Assembly (NCBI GenBank): GCA_013399115.1
Contig: VXAA01005221.1
Location: 124,679 to 188,678, forward strand
Direction of reading: 5' to 3'
Origin: Anseranas semipalmata
Lineage: Eukaryota > Chordata > Aves > Anseriformes > Anseranatidae
DNA length: 64,000 nucleotides
Shown here: positions 36,604-49,900 of the stretch, piece after piece
Layout of the letters: each line of letters starts with the position of its first letter
How positions within the stretch are numbered: position 1 is the stretch's first letter
Made by a program: the position numbers and the translations under genes
Notes under the pieces: generated by a model
What the model was told of the DNA's origin: nothing
The model's input: the letters and a program-made list of their open reading frames with translations, nothing else
Database searches by the model: none

Positions 36604-39600
36604 GTATATATGTGTAAAAGGAGAGAGCAAATGAAAATGTTCATTGCTACATCAGTTGCCATCTACTTACTCAATTTGGCAGCTCCTTAGAGTCATGAAA
36701 AAGAAAGAGTAAAATATGATTTTAAAGCCTCATGACCAATCTCATTTTAAATTATATCAGCTCTTTCAAATTTTCCATTTATATTCCTCAAAAAAGTGAA
36801 TTGCTCTTTGGTGAAACTGCCTTTGATTATGCTCCTTATTTCTTTAGCTAGTTAAATCCACTGCATTTTGTGGTTCAAATAAATTCTTAAAGTTCTAGAA
36901 TTTGCAATGGACCTATTTTTAGAAAATCTGTATAACCTGATAGAGAAGATAATAATTCAGTAAGTATGTTTAGCCCTCCAGCCTGATGAGCTTATAGAGC
37001 TTCCTTTGTTCATGTAATGGGTACATTTTTCAAATTTCTATTAATGTAAGTTATGAAGCCAATGACTTCTTCACAGTCAGAGAAATAAGCATGATTGTAT
37101 GGTATGTCTTGATGGCCTTCTACAGTCAGGAGTTCCCTTGCTCTGCTCATGGCCTGAATCAAGCAGGAGCTCTATGGCCCCAGCTAATAGGCTATCAGGC
37201 TTGAGACGTTTGCATTAAATACACCCACACAGCTTTCATTTGGCTCAAAACATGCCAAGAGTAAACAGATCTGCCTCCAGAGGACCTTGTAAATATTGCT
37301 GAGGATATTATCTTGAGTCTACCTCTGTGTAAAGCAATTAATTGGACAAATAGTACAGTACTGTGTTGCCACATAAGGACAGTCCTGAACTATTGTAGTC
37401 TCTTTCTCTCTATATATGTTGGGAGGGAGGCATTCAAGCTTGGATTGTCCTGAAAGATGACTCCTTTTCACCTTGAAGTCTACTTAGGAATGTTTAAAGA
37501 AAGATACAGTTTTTGTTTGAAGCAGAACACAGTTTTTGGGAAAACCTCAGCTATCCATAACTGGAAAAGAAGTCAAGTGTAGAGGCCTTCTGTGGTCTTA
37601 AGGCACTATTGGCTGAGTGTTGATGGTTACTCTTATTCTTGATCTTGCACTTGTCTCCTTGGGTGGAGCCACATCCCCGGTAAGGCTCGCAGGCTTCCCA
37701 GAAAGCAAAATGGTTAAGTGGTTCACACCCCCAGTGACATGTTGTAGCTCCTGTCTGCACAGAGCAGAGGGGGAGATCTGGGACCACTGGGTCCACAGCA
37801 GTGGTGGGAATGAACCCAGAGAGCAGAGCAAGGGCACACAGGAGGATTTTTCTGCTCTGGGACCCACCCTGACTTCAGCTTCCCTTCCCTTGACTTGTTT
37901 CTTTAATTTAGCTGATGTTGGTTTAACACAGAATGCAGAAATGGTGCTGGGAGTCAGAGCGTTCCTGTCACACTAAGTGCTGACTTACACAGTCATGTGT
38001 CCTTTTTGCCCCCATCTGCCTTGGTAAATCACAGGTTTAGAGGGAGCCATCAGCTCCTCACATGTCCCTAACGCTTGGCTAAGTTTCACCTTGCCCCTAC
38101 ATCAAGCAGTCCTGTATCACCAAGATACTGAAGCATGTGTTTATGTTATGCACACGCTTAACAGGATAATTTAACATAATTTTACAAATAAACACTAGAC
38201 CAAGAAATGCACTATAGTCTTAGGAGATCATACAGAAAATTAAGGTTAATTAAGGTTTCCTTGATCTGGGAAGAAAAATGAGCATGGACTTCTGTACCTT
38301 AGCATACAGTCTCATCCAGCTCACTTACTCAAGACCAGCTATAATTCCGGAGTTGCAAAAAAACCCCATGTGGTGAACTCAGATGATTTAATTAGACTAT
38401 CCTGGGCAAACCATATTAAGAAATCTAAATTCAGTTTAATATAAATACTGTAGATGCCCATTATGCCTACCATAGTTTTATACCAAAAGGGTTCCACTAC
38501 CTCCTAGTTTAGCCTATCAGATAATATTCAGCACTTGATATTTTTCCTCCAAAATGTTGTTATCCTGTTCCAATGCTGTTGTAAAATGTGTTAAACAGCT
38601 CAGAGGAACCAAGAAATAGGACAGGTCCACACCAAGGAACAGTTACTGTAGTTTGGCTGGTTGGGGTAACTTGCTGAACAGCTTTGCTCCGTGTGTGTGG
38701 GAAAGCAGCCCCTTGCTGAAGGCGGCAGGTCTCCCAAAATGCTGCCCAGCATCACTGGGGCTCTGGCTCACTGTCATGTCTCTCTGTAGGTTCCCCATCA
38801 CTCTGACTGGTGATCCTACTCTCACTTTTAATTCCCGCAAGATACATCTTTTAAAGACCAAAGTATTTTGTAATTTTTCTGTAACACCAGTAATGTTCTC
38901 AGGGAGAATATGTTCTCTTTTTCTTATAGACATGCTCACATCTCATTGTTAAAAAAAATACTAAACACATTGGATTGGTAAGAGTTTTAGAAAATAAGCT
39001 ATTTTTTTATATAAAGGAAATCTGATATGCAGCTAGTAGAGTCATCACTAGCAGGAAATTTGGACCCTGATGGTCAATGTTAAAGTTAAGAAACAGGGTT
39101 GCTAAGTGGAGGTTTGGTTTCTCCCTTTTTGGGTCCAGCTATAGTACACATATAACCTTTCACAAAATAGGAGAATCTCAAGTGTGTTAAGATGGCCCGA
39201 CTGGGATCATCTCCCTTGCCCAAATGTGGGGGAAGAGATGGAAACTCTTCAATGGAAGAGAAACTCCCAGGAACAGCTGGCAAGTGCTGCTGGTGAATGT
39301 ACTGAAGATGGAGGACAGCAGTCAGAGGAGTCACAGAACAATGGAAAGGGAGCTGTTAGTTTTACATTAGAAATAGCCTTCATTTAGCACAAACACAGTT
39401 TTGCACCTGACCCAAAACATGTGTGTGTTCAATGCAGAAATAGATTTTTTCTCAGTGTTTGTGTTTGTGTTCTCAGTCTCATGTCAAACATGGGTTTTGG
39501 TACATGTTTATCAGGCAAACTTCGGTTTTCATTGTTGAAAATCTTTGGGATTTTGTGCAACTCTAGGAAATGTATCCATACATTCAAGACATCATTTTTA

Positions 39601-40877
39601 AAGGCAAAACCATTCCCAGTATTTCTTTATTGTTGGCATTAATAAGTGACAATGCTGAAGAGGTGATGCACATGCCACGTACAGGAACCAGTGGTGTCTG
39701 GCTAAACTAGCTTGGCATAAGTAAATGTGATCTGGCAAAGAACAGACGTTTCCTTTGCTAATGAATCAGTGTGAGCAGTTTGGTTTAGACAGAAACAAAC
39801 TGTAAAATGCCAGCTCAGCAGGAGCACTTCCTCGAATACATCAAAGCTGTTCCTTTCTACATGGCATATCTGAGCTCTTTCCAAGAATTTCCAGGCCAGT
39901 ATTCTTGCTTTTCAAAGTGTTTTTAAATGGGTACAAATCCCCCCCCTCGTGAATTCCCCAAAACAAACAGAAAGGGATGTAAAAATTAGAAGTGTCAAAA
40001 TATTAAAATCATCAGTCATGCAAAGTGTGAGCACAGCTGGAAGAAGTGCCCCCTTTGAGATTTTGCTTATATCCCCATTGTATTTAAAAATACATGTTGC
40101 CGTTATTTCTGGGAAAGTAGATATGCTAAACCTTCTTGTTTTCTCTATCTGGTTACTTACAATATATATTTTTTCATAATGTTGTTCTCCCCCTAGATCT
40201 AAGCACTAAAGCACTAGATACATTATTGGCATGGGATAGATTTCAGCTGCAGCAGTAACTGGGGTGTAGTTTTGCCTATTTCAGCAGGATGTGATAGAAG
40301 AATCTGAAGTAATATCAGAAGATATACAATAGCCAACTTATAATGTCTTCCAGCATTTCTGAGGTCCAGTTCCACGTCACGTGTTTACATGGCTGTGATG
40401 TGTAATGGAGCAGGAAAACAGCAAGCCAATTTGGTAGTAATTATACAAGAGTAGGTGGGGTGTTGCCTCTGCCCCCCATGCCCCAAGGCAGGGAAAAGGC
40501 AATGTGTTGAGAGCTGTGAGCCCATCTGCACCCTTGTGAGTGCCATCCCCAGCACACACTCGTGGAAGATCCATCCTGCTAAGCAGGGGCCAGCTTGGCC
40601 AGTAAACAGAGGAAACCTGGAGGTGATGCCTCCTCACTGTTTGTTTCACACTTTTTGCATGAATGGTGGCACTGGCTGCCTGTTGTGAAAAAGACAGGGA
40701 TGATGAGTTGTGATGGGGACATCAGGCTCATAGGGAACGCTCAATAGCTGCCAGGCTGCTGGTCTCTTGCTGCATGTGTTGGTGCAGGAGAACAGGGAGA
40801 TAGCAGAACCAAGTTAGGTTTCTGGCCAAGGCTGGATTTTCATCTAAACCCCTGGGCAGTGTTGGCCCTGTGTCTTA

Positions 40878-41363
40878 ACTTGACACTGTCCCGCATGATA
40901 GCCTTATCAGTAAACTGGAGAGACATAGATTTGACGGATGGCCACTCATTGGGTAAGGAGTTGGCTGCATGGTCGCACTCAGAGAGTTGCGGTCAATGGC
41001 TCGATGTCCAAGTGGAGATCAGTAACGAGTGACATTCCTCAGGGGTCGGTATTGGGATCGATGCTGTTTAACATCTTTGTCAGTGACATGGACAGTGGGA
41101 TCAAGTGCACCCTCAGCAAGTTTGCCGATGACACCAAGCTGTGTGGTGCAGTTGACATGCTGGAGGGAAGGGATGCCATCCAGAGGGACCTGGACAGGCT
41201 TGAGAGGTGGGCCTNNNNNNNNNNCCAACCGTATCCTGGGCTGCATCAAAAAAAGCATGACCAGCAGGTCAAGGGAGGTGGTCGTCCCCCTCTCCTCTGC
41301 TCTTGTTGGAACTAGGCGGTCTTTATGGTCCCTTCCAACCCAAACCGTTCTATGACTCTATGA
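40878..41363 (+). mobile_element. CR1 LINE, partial ORF2, internally deleted and gapped
   Basis: A plus-strand CR1 copy. It opens inside the reverse-transcriptase region with TTGACACTGTCCCGCATG and carries about 92 open codons from 40938 up to the assembly gap. These include the IPQGSVLG block and the catalytic FADD tetrad at about 41121-41132. After the 10-N gap come the codons for RILGCIKK and the SRSREVVVPLSS region. The sequence then jumps within a few bases, near 41303, to the 3' UTR phrase GTTGGAACTAGGCGG and GGTCCCTTCCAACCC, ending in TTCTATGACTCTATGA. In the better copy at 57023-58095 the equivalent points are several hundred bases apart. The copy therefore has an internal deletion in addition to missing sequence at the gap, and cannot make a working enzyme. 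Confidence 0.95.
41215..41224. other. Assembly gap (10 N)
   Basis: Ten consecutive N. The identical round length suggests a fixed placeholder rather than a measured gap. By comparison with other CR1 copies, the missing sequence should include the codons between the conserved ERWA position and the RILGCI block. The true length is therefore probably more than 100 bases. Confidence 0.98.
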
Positions 41364-41441
41364 ACTACAGCAGAATTTAGATGTACTGGATCAGACCCTG
41401 GCATGCTATAGATTAATGATCCACTGTGGAGAAAAGAGTTG

Positions 41442-41467
41442 TTTTTTTTTTTTTTTTTTTTTTTTTT
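41442..41467 (+). repeat. Poly(T) run, 26 nt
   Basis: An uninterrupted T run about 80 bases after the CR1 end at 41363; not part of the CR1 tail. Confidence 0.95.
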
Positions 41468-41958
41468 AATGAGAACCAGAGTTATGCATTTGTAAGAAGT
41501 AGGAAGGAGAACTTGGGCATGTTAACAACTGGGCTAAGGTAGGTCCACCTGAGAAGCTAAACTGTACTAAGCCGTGTACCATGATTTTCAGGTTTTGCTA
41601 TTGATGTATAGCAGTACAGGGATAGAAGTCCCACCAGAGCTGGGTGGGACGGGGGTGGGGAGGTGGCATAACCAGGCTCCCTGCACAGAACTCTGGGAGA
41701 AAAGGAAAAGCACATTGGCATGTTTCAGGTGTGGTCATACATCTAAGCCTGCAGCTATTCCCAGTTTCCTCTGAGATCTGCTGACAAAGCACCACCTGTG
41801 TGAAAGAAGGATCCTCTGACAGGTCCTGGGATTAAAACCGCTCCTCCTATTTGCGGGTGAGCAAAGCAAGAGGTGTGCAAAGTGTGGAGTGCTTGTCCTG
41901 GCATCACAACTGGCCCTCTCTGGCCGTCTCAGCTAAACCTGCTGTGCTAATAAGGCCC

Positions 41959-42015
41959 AAAAGATGGTCTGGAAGATGGCCTACACAAAGATGGCCTGTA
42001 TAAAGATGTCCTAGG
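41959..42015 (+). repeat. Short minisatellite, AAGATGG-type unit
   Basis: About four tandem copies of a 12-15 bp unit (AAGATGGTCTGG, AAGATGGCCTACAC, AAGATGGCCTGTAT, AAAGATGTCCTAGG). Copies differ by substitutions and by 1-3 bp in length. Confidence 0.8.
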
Positions 42016-45000
42016 AGTTATGAAGTGAAACAGGAAATAGCAAGATGGAGGGGAAAAAAAGGGGCTGGCAGGAAGAGAGGACTGTGAGATACTGAGATGG
42101 GGACACCTAAGGAGAAGATTAGGTCTGTTAAAAAAAAAGTGATATCATAAAATATGCAGCAGTAGGGCAGAGAATGTGCCTTGCTGTCATCAACAAAATG
42201 ACAGTAATATTCTTTTCTGATCATATTTTTGACTTGTGTGGAGTTCATTGATGCTTATAATTAGAAGCATCTCCAAATTTTTTGTCAAAATGATTCCTCA
42301 GAAAAACTTGTGTTCTTTTCCCATTTAAGTTTTCTCACTGAAGATGAAAATTACCCAAAGATTTTCCACAGGATAGTTCTACTTGCTACACTAGTGATGG
42401 AAGATTTGCTTTGGCAGTTTTTAATGGTGTTTTATTGAGTCACTTCAACAAGACCTTTTTGTTTGTTTCTGAATTGAATCAACGTTCATTTTTAATGCTT
42501 TAATAGCTCATTTTCATTTGGAACAAAAATAATTCAGGAATTTCCCATGAGACAGATTGTGTAGCTTCCATTCAAGTGACATTTGCATTGAAGATGCTAT
42601 TAAAGTTCAAGGTATTGCTTAATAGAAGAATGACCGGAAAGGTGTCTTTAAATGTTTTCTGATAACTTAAATAAACAAATAAACACTTCAAAATTTAGAG
42701 GGAATAGAATTATAGGCAAGCCTTTAATTAAAAACACTGTGAATATGCTTCATGCTGTACAATTAAGTCCAATCAAGGACATAAGAGAGTATCCTTAGTG
42801 GGAAAGAGTGGGACTCTGTCTATGTGCAGAACATGGTTCAGATTCTTCACCCATTGTTAGGGGCTTGCAGCTTCAGCTGGAGCTTCCTAGTGATTTGGAT
42901 CTCTGGTTATCCAGAGTCCTCTTCCTGGGCATAATTTTCTGTGCAGAGTAATTCAGCGCCTACCCCTTTTTTCTGAGAGCAGTTGAGATCTAGAAATGAA
43001 GTGAGCCCATGTATTGTCAGACTTTCCTTGCCTGACAAAAACAAGATTCCTTCAGAATTAAGTAATTGCAGGTATTGATGGAGATGGCAGCAGCTTTTTT
43101 ATATAATGACCTCACAAAAAGTGAGAAGTTTGAGTTCAGATTCCTCCTTAGCTGGCTCTCTCCTGGGTCATGATTAGTCCAAACCCCCAATGCCTACTGA
43201 CCAAAGGGTAGAAATCATTGTAAGAGGAGTCAAAGGGAAGAGAGGATCTGAACAAATTCTGTTGAATCAGTGACATCTTGCAGGAAAAGATGGCTCTTCA
43301 TGGGCCCAGGAGGAGAGGAATAAAGAAGGGGGACACAACATGTATCGCAGAGGGGGGAATCTGTATCACAAATGGTTGACTTGGGATTATTGCAAAAGCA
43401 GTGCTTAGAGTGGAAGCTGTAACATTCACATCCTCATTTTCTTAAAATAGGCACCTAGATAGGCATTTAGAGTAAATCTGATTTCAGTCCTTCAATGCAT
43501 TAATTCTCCAAGTACAAAGATAGGAACAATAACAGCTGCCACAAGGAGGATGTGAAAATAAATTCTTGAATATGCATGAAGCTCTCAGGTACTATTCTGC
43601 TATTTTGATATTTTCCATAGCAGTAGCTGGGAGGAAATGAATCAATCTGTCTTTAGATAAGGCAGTGAATAAGTGGGAAGCTAGTAAGGATAAAACAAAA
43701 CATTAAAGAGATGCTCATGGCTTTGCAGCAATCTGTTATTAAAAAGAAGTATGTATGATAATACTGTGACAAAGAGTGTGATATGATAAAAGTCTTTACT
43801 AGGTAGAAAACATTATTCTCTTTAGCACTTAATGTCTCTGAGGATGAATGAACTAAATTCTGCTTTTTACTGCTGATATTTAAAAGCAGAGAAATGTCCT
43901 GAAAAATCCAAAAAATGTGTCTGTGTTTATATCCAGAAAGGCTGGCTGGCACAATCCTGTCAATGTGTTTTTCTGATAAGCTACTTACATAAAGAGACAA
44001 GCAAGGAATTGTAGTATGTCCTGCAAATGGATGGAGGTTGCATCTTTTTCAGTATGAAGTCATGTCTCTGTGACTGAACGTGCCTGCATTCTCATATTCA
44101 CTCAATCTGCCATGTGGCCTATATTTAAAGTGACATAAATATTTTATCTGTTTTTAGACTAGAGTGGTCTAACAAGAGGTAGTATTTGAAGACGTGGAAT
44201 GTCTTGTGACAGATGGAATCACAGATAAGAATAAAAGGCACACAAAGGAGCTACTGAATGGTCAGACAGCAACTTTCAAGAAGGTGTATGATAACCTTGT
44301 GGAAAGAACCACCCACTTCCAACTTATTCAGAGGTTCATGAATGGCTTTTTTTACAGAAGTATTTGAAAATTTTTGACCAGTCTCACTTGTTTGCACACA
44401 AATTACAGCTCTGAATTCATAAACTTTGTTTATTGAAAGTTGCCTTTAGGAGTTACCCAGAACACTTGTGTACATCTGTACTTACTGTATACTGATAAGT
44501 ACTTTTTAGTAGCCCAGAACGAATTCAGTAAGCAAGCAGTAAACTGGGAATCTAATAAAAGTTTGCACTCAGTAAATTAGGTGATTCCCTTGTTATATTC
44601 CATAGGAATTTGAAGTTCTCTCTAGGTAATGTTGTCATTGGCAAGCATCATGAATACTATTTGAAGTCAGTCATTTTTGCCTTAGCTCTTAACACATATG
44701 AATATATGTGTATATGTATTGTACCAGATAGATGTGTCAAACCTTCACTTTTTAAAGTTGGTTATTGAAAGGTTCTTTGCTGAAGTAACTACAGTATTGC
44801 TGCCCTGTATTCCTCACATTTTCTTGTTCCTTATCTATGTGTATAGTATGGGAATGCATCCTGACCTGTAGGCATTCTTTTAGCACACCTAGGTATTCAG
44901 CATTTGTATTCATTCTTTGAGAACTGTTAGCAGCTCCTGGTACACCTAAGGGCCCTGGTGTTTGCAGGGTCCCTGTGGGTACTAGCTGCCTAAGAATGTC

Positions 45001-45159
45001 TGTCCTCTCCTCCCTGGGAAGTCTCAGAGGAAGGGGCATCAGGAGGAAGTGCTCTGCAGAGTCTAGCTCCTGGCTGCTGTTTGCCCTCATGTGAAACCAC
45101 TGAAGGGGCCAAACTTGGGACACAAAGCCATCACTACAAAGAAAATAAGCAGCTCTGCC

Positions 45160-45175
45160 TTTTTTTTTTTTTTTT
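45160..45175 (+). repeat. Poly(T) run, 16 nt
   Basis: An uninterrupted T homopolymer. Confidence 0.9.
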
Positions 45176-46330
45176 AAATGCCCTCAGCTGCCCCTACAAC
45201 ATGATGGCTGATGCAGTTCTTTTTTTTCTCCCACTGTCTAAATGAGGTAAGTCTTGGATGAGAAATGGCTGGCTGAAATCTTGTCCAGATAGGGTAGATT
45301 AGTTACTGGTGGATGGGGAAAAGAAATGTTTTTGGATATCAAGATATGTTGGAAGAACTTCTACACACAATATATTTGTTTTGTTGTCCTCGGTTGCTCC
45401 CAGAATCCTACATGTTTTCAGTGATTAAAATTATCTGTCTCTTTTTTTTTTTCTATTTTTTCCTCATTTGTTAATAATTATACCAGATTCAATCTGACAT
45501 AAAACACCTTTGTGTAAAGGTTGTCAGGTTGATATGTTGTCTTCATTTTGGAGCTAACCTTGCCTGCCACTGAGCTAAGTGAAAAGTCACCCATCAGCTA
45601 TTAAAAGTATCTTCTAGCTGATGGGGATTCAAAAGGGTAGACAATTGCAGTGGTTATTGGGCCAGTATACTTCAATCCAGCTCTTATTCTGTCGTTGCTG
45701 GAGTGTAAATGCAGAACAGCTGAAGTGTTTTTGTTAATACTTTCTACATCTAAAGTCTAGATAAGGGATATTTATGGTAGACCCATCACGTGTTTTACTT
45801 TACTTACGGAGCCAACAGAATTTCCTGATCTTCAGAGTCTTATATAGAGCTCATCCTATCCTTCAGGCTTTTGCGTAAGAGCATCTGGTGCACGTGAAGA
45901 AAGTGTTGAAATGGGTGGAAAATTCAGTCTTCAGTGCTTCTATTTGGAAAAGAGCCAGTTACCACTTAGGATGAGAGAAGACACCTTGGGGAGAGCAGTT
46001 CACAGGTGAATGCAGAAGAGTACTGTAATGCTGCATTGGAGTAACCGGCAAAGAAAAATGATATAACTAATTTCAGGTTTAAAGGTTGAGTTTCTTTGCT
46101 ATTTTAAAAAGTGGAGACCAAAGCACTGTTAATTTAAAGAAAAATTTCTTTACTTTTCTAATTTTTCCTCTAAATTCATGAAAAGACTGCAGCTCTTCTC
46201 AGGTATTATGTCTCTGATTCTGTGTCAAAAATGGAGTTTCTATACAACATCAACTAGTAGCAGCAATGCAGCACAGCTGTATTTCTTTTCCCTTCTTTTG
46301 AGAAGGGGTATTCACTATCTTATCTATCTT

Positions 46331-46374
46331 GTTTTGTTTCTTTTTTCTTTTTTTTTCTTTTTTGTTTGTTTTTC
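46331..46374 (+). repeat. T-rich low-complexity tract
   Basis: T runs broken by single C and G bases, ending TTTGTTTGTTTTTCC. Confidence 0.85.
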
Positions 46375-46519
46375 CACTTTCTCCCACAACAATTTTACCA
46401 CAACTTAATTTTTGTTTGACATCTCTGTGCTGACAGGGAAGTTAAGATTGATGACCTCTTATGTTCTGGTCAGAGAAGATTTATCAAAGTAACTTGTTTT
46501 ACTAGTTAATAGAAACAAC

Positions 46520-46535
46520 TTTTTTTTTTTTTTTT
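46520..46535 (+). repeat. Poly(T) run, 16 nt
   Basis: An uninterrupted T homopolymer. Confidence 0.9.
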
Positions 46536-46947
46536 CAAAAATAGCATAGAGTAAGGGAGTTTAGGGAGCAAAGATTAGGGAATGACAGGGGAAGCAGTTG
46601 GATGTAATCTAGTGGTGGTGTTGGCTAAAAATTGAAGGTGGCTCTGGGCATCTTGCCAGTTTGTTCAGGCTGAGACTTTGCTCTCAGCTTAGGAGCAACT
46701 ATCTGAGTCCGTTGAGTTGATAATATAAATGGATGTAAGTTTGGCTTTGTAACCAGTACTAATATGGTTTTAAATAGCCAAACTATTTTTCCTGCATAAT
46801 TGACCATGGACATATGTCTGCTCCTTTTCCATTCACCGACACTTAAAGAACATGTGATCCTTGGACACCAGGCTATAGTTGTAGATAGCAAAACCATTAA
46901 GCCTGACATTTTTTGCTTTTGATGGAGGATGCTTCAGAACATTAGGC

Positions 46948-46966
46948 AAAAAAAAAAAAAAAAAAA
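46948..46966 (+). repeat. Poly(A) run, 19 nt
   Basis: An uninterrupted run of 19 A. No processed retrocopy is recognisable upstream of it. Confidence 0.95.
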
Positions 46967-49900
46967 GATATAATCCCACATGTGATAGCTGTTCTTCAGC
47001 CTCAGGACCACATATTGCTATGTGTTGGTATAAAATTTGTTCCTGTTCTGGGAGAAATCCTGATTCAAAGATTTCTTTTTGGAGCAGCGTCACCAGTGAT
47101 CACTTGCTGCAGACATCAAGTTGCTGCAGGATTTGAGACATCCCACCAAAGACATTTAAAAGAGCAATCTTGGGCTCTATCATAAGTAGTATGTTCTTGT
47201 ATCTTTATTAACTGTGACAGTGGTCAAAACCCTGAAGGATTTCACTGTGCTTTGTGCTGGTAGCAAATGTCCATGCAATCTGTGGAACATTTTAAGATTT
47301 TCTTGTTGGCCTTCTTCTTCAAGAGATGAATAAGTCTTCAGCTTGGGAAGCAGTGTATTGATGTATGCTGCACATCCTCCAGAAGGAATCCAGCATCCTT
47401 TGACCTCCAAGTGGTGGTGACCAAGCAGGGAGGACACTATTCTCCTATTCCCACATCTTCATTTAATTCATCACACAAGTGCACATGGCTTGTGTGTACT
47501 TGTACTGTGAAATTACTTAAGCCTTATTAAGCCAAGAAAATCATCAATAGTTTGTAGATTTTGTTCAGCGGATGTGGAGACTACTGAGCATGAACCAGAG
47601 CCTCCACCTGGCATCTGCACAGGGAGCCCTCTGGTTCTTCTCTGTCCTTCAGCCTCAGGCCTACTCATTTGTAGTCAGGTCTTTCTTGAACCTTTGCACT
47701 TGCCCTTTTTCAGACTGCTAGATCTTCTGAAGCCTATTTTTAAAAAACACATTTTAAGGGAAGCTCATAGATTTGGTTATCTTTTATCATGAGGATGTCA
47801 GACACCTATCCAGACAGATGTGCTCCCTTGCTAGCTAGGAGTGGTGCTTAAAATTTGCCAAAGTTCTTTAAATAGAAACATATTTGTTTTTCCAAACAGA
47901 TATTTTGATGAGTTTCTTCACAGCCTGAGCATGTGTAATCTGAATACAGTAAAGTGGGGTCTGATTAAATTCCCTGTGAACATTTCAAGTTCTGGATTAG
48001 TGCTGACATCTACTGTTTATTCCTACCACATACATGAAACACAGGACAGGGAATTATTGCCTGTGTGTTTTTTTGCTGTCTCAATTCCTTGTTTCCTTTT
48101 GCACAAGGTAACATTAATAAAATCACAAGATACAGAAAAACCTCCATGGGTCAATAATGATTCCCATGGGATTTTGAGATACAAAATAAGTAGCTGAAAA
48201 CTAAGATGAGATGGAATATTTATCTTTATAAATGACCATTGATGCTCTTAAGTGGTGAAAGGGCTTGAGGTAGGTGGCCTAAGGAATGAAGCTCCCCATG
48301 TACAGGGTAGATATTTAGTCTGGAAGCTCCTTAGTGCAGGGATCACTATCATGTCACACATTTCTGCTGGGTCCCTAAAATACCAGGCTCTTAATCCACA
48401 GCTGTGCTAGCTGGCTGCTACCGCAGGATGAAGGGGTTATGGCAACAGTGCAATAGCACCATTACCTTATCCTCCTTGCATGCTCCGAGTTGAGCCCAGC
48501 AGCACTGGTCCAAGGGGGCTCAGCTGCCAGCCTGACCACCAGCCTGGGTAGTGCTCCAAGTCACCCAGACGGGCGTCACCACTCGGCATCACCAGGACCT
48601 GCAGGAAACAACCGGTGTGAGGCACCGGCTCGTTTCATGTAGGCTATTAAATGGCCGTCATGGCCATGTAGTCATTGCTGGGCTGGGTTGGATCAACAAT
48701 ATGTAATGTACTTTGCATTGCCAGGTACCTTGACTCTTCCTACTCTTGCCACTCATCCTCCCTTCTAACCTCACCCAAACAATCGCCCAGGATACAATAG
48801 TTTCAGGTAACAAGATTTCGTCTGTGATAAGGTCACTATTATAACTGACATCAGGGAGAAGATAAGCACAGGAGGCTCTGTGGAAATCCCAGATTTATCC
48901 CATTAGCATGGCACATGACAACATTATGTTTCAGTCCTTAAATGAAAGCCAATCCTTCACTCAAATGAAGTGACCACATGTACTGATCCCAATACAACTG
49001 TAAATTGCATTTCCTTTACAAGACATTGCAATTAAGCACAAAAACATTCACAATTTTAGGATTTTTTCCCTATGTTAAATATCATGAGTCAGAGAGAAGC
49101 AAAATTTCGGGTTGTTTTAAAATCAGAAAACCTTCAAAATAACATTTGGATCATTTTTATCTGTGTTGTGGTATTACAGTCCATTATAATTTCCCCTTTC
49201 CAAAATTTTCGCCATATCCATTGATCCTGTAATATAATTTTTTCCTTCTAAAATTCCTCATTCCCAGTCCCATAAATACTGGATCCAGGCTTTTAAATAA
49301 TTTCCAGTTAAGTTGGGAGAATTGGCAAAACAATGCTCCAGACCTCCTGAAGGAGATTGATTGATAACATTTTAGCACTGCCACTGCTGAAGTTCAGGTT
49401 TCTGGAGTCTCTCTGCTTTTATTCTGTGGTGACATCCAGTGACACTGGCTGAAGTTAACAGGGTTCCCTCAGGACAATAGATGGCAGCAAGTTGGAAAAA
49501 CTTTAGGTCATATAAGCAGTGCAAAGCCAAAATATTAACCCCAGGAAAAGCTGTGAATTTTAACATTTGTTGTAGTAGAAAAGCAGTATTTGTGACACAT
49601 TTCTCAAGAGAGTGTAAACATTAACAATAGGGTGATAAAAAGACAATAATGTGCTTGATATCGAAAATATATATTTTTTTCATAAGAACTAAGTTAACAA
49701 ATACAGTCGGTCTCAAACATGTTATTATGTAAAAGTAGTAATACTGAAATTTACAAGATTCATTTAAGTCCTATGAGAGGTGACTTTACTACTGTAAAAT
49801 AGAAATAAGCAAGTGACAGATAACACTAATTGTTTGGGGCTGGAAGAGATCTGTGCCTTTAAATTACAACCTCAGTGAGTACAAATAATCTCTCAGAAGC

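Larger units (their letters stand above)
33944..40877. other. Non-coding interval
   Basis: About 7 kb of AT-rich DNA without a recognised gene. It contains an A-rich tract (35625-35659) and a (TC)n microsatellite (36585-36603). GC-richer patches at about 37600-37870, 38640-38800 and 40440-40700 have frames open on both strands (up to 119 codons at 37617-37976) but no recognisable product. I see no CR1 sequence immediately upstream of 40878. Confidence 0.6.

Noticed and set aside
44752..45123. 123-codon minus-strand frame
   Set aside because: I looked for a processed pseudogene because the product is less biased than most, but found no recognisable domain and no poly(A) signal or tail in the right place.
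46331..46374. T-rich tract as a terminator or strong polypyrimidine tract
   Set aside because: It is plain low complexity. No following AG with an open frame, and no RNA polymerase III gene upstream.
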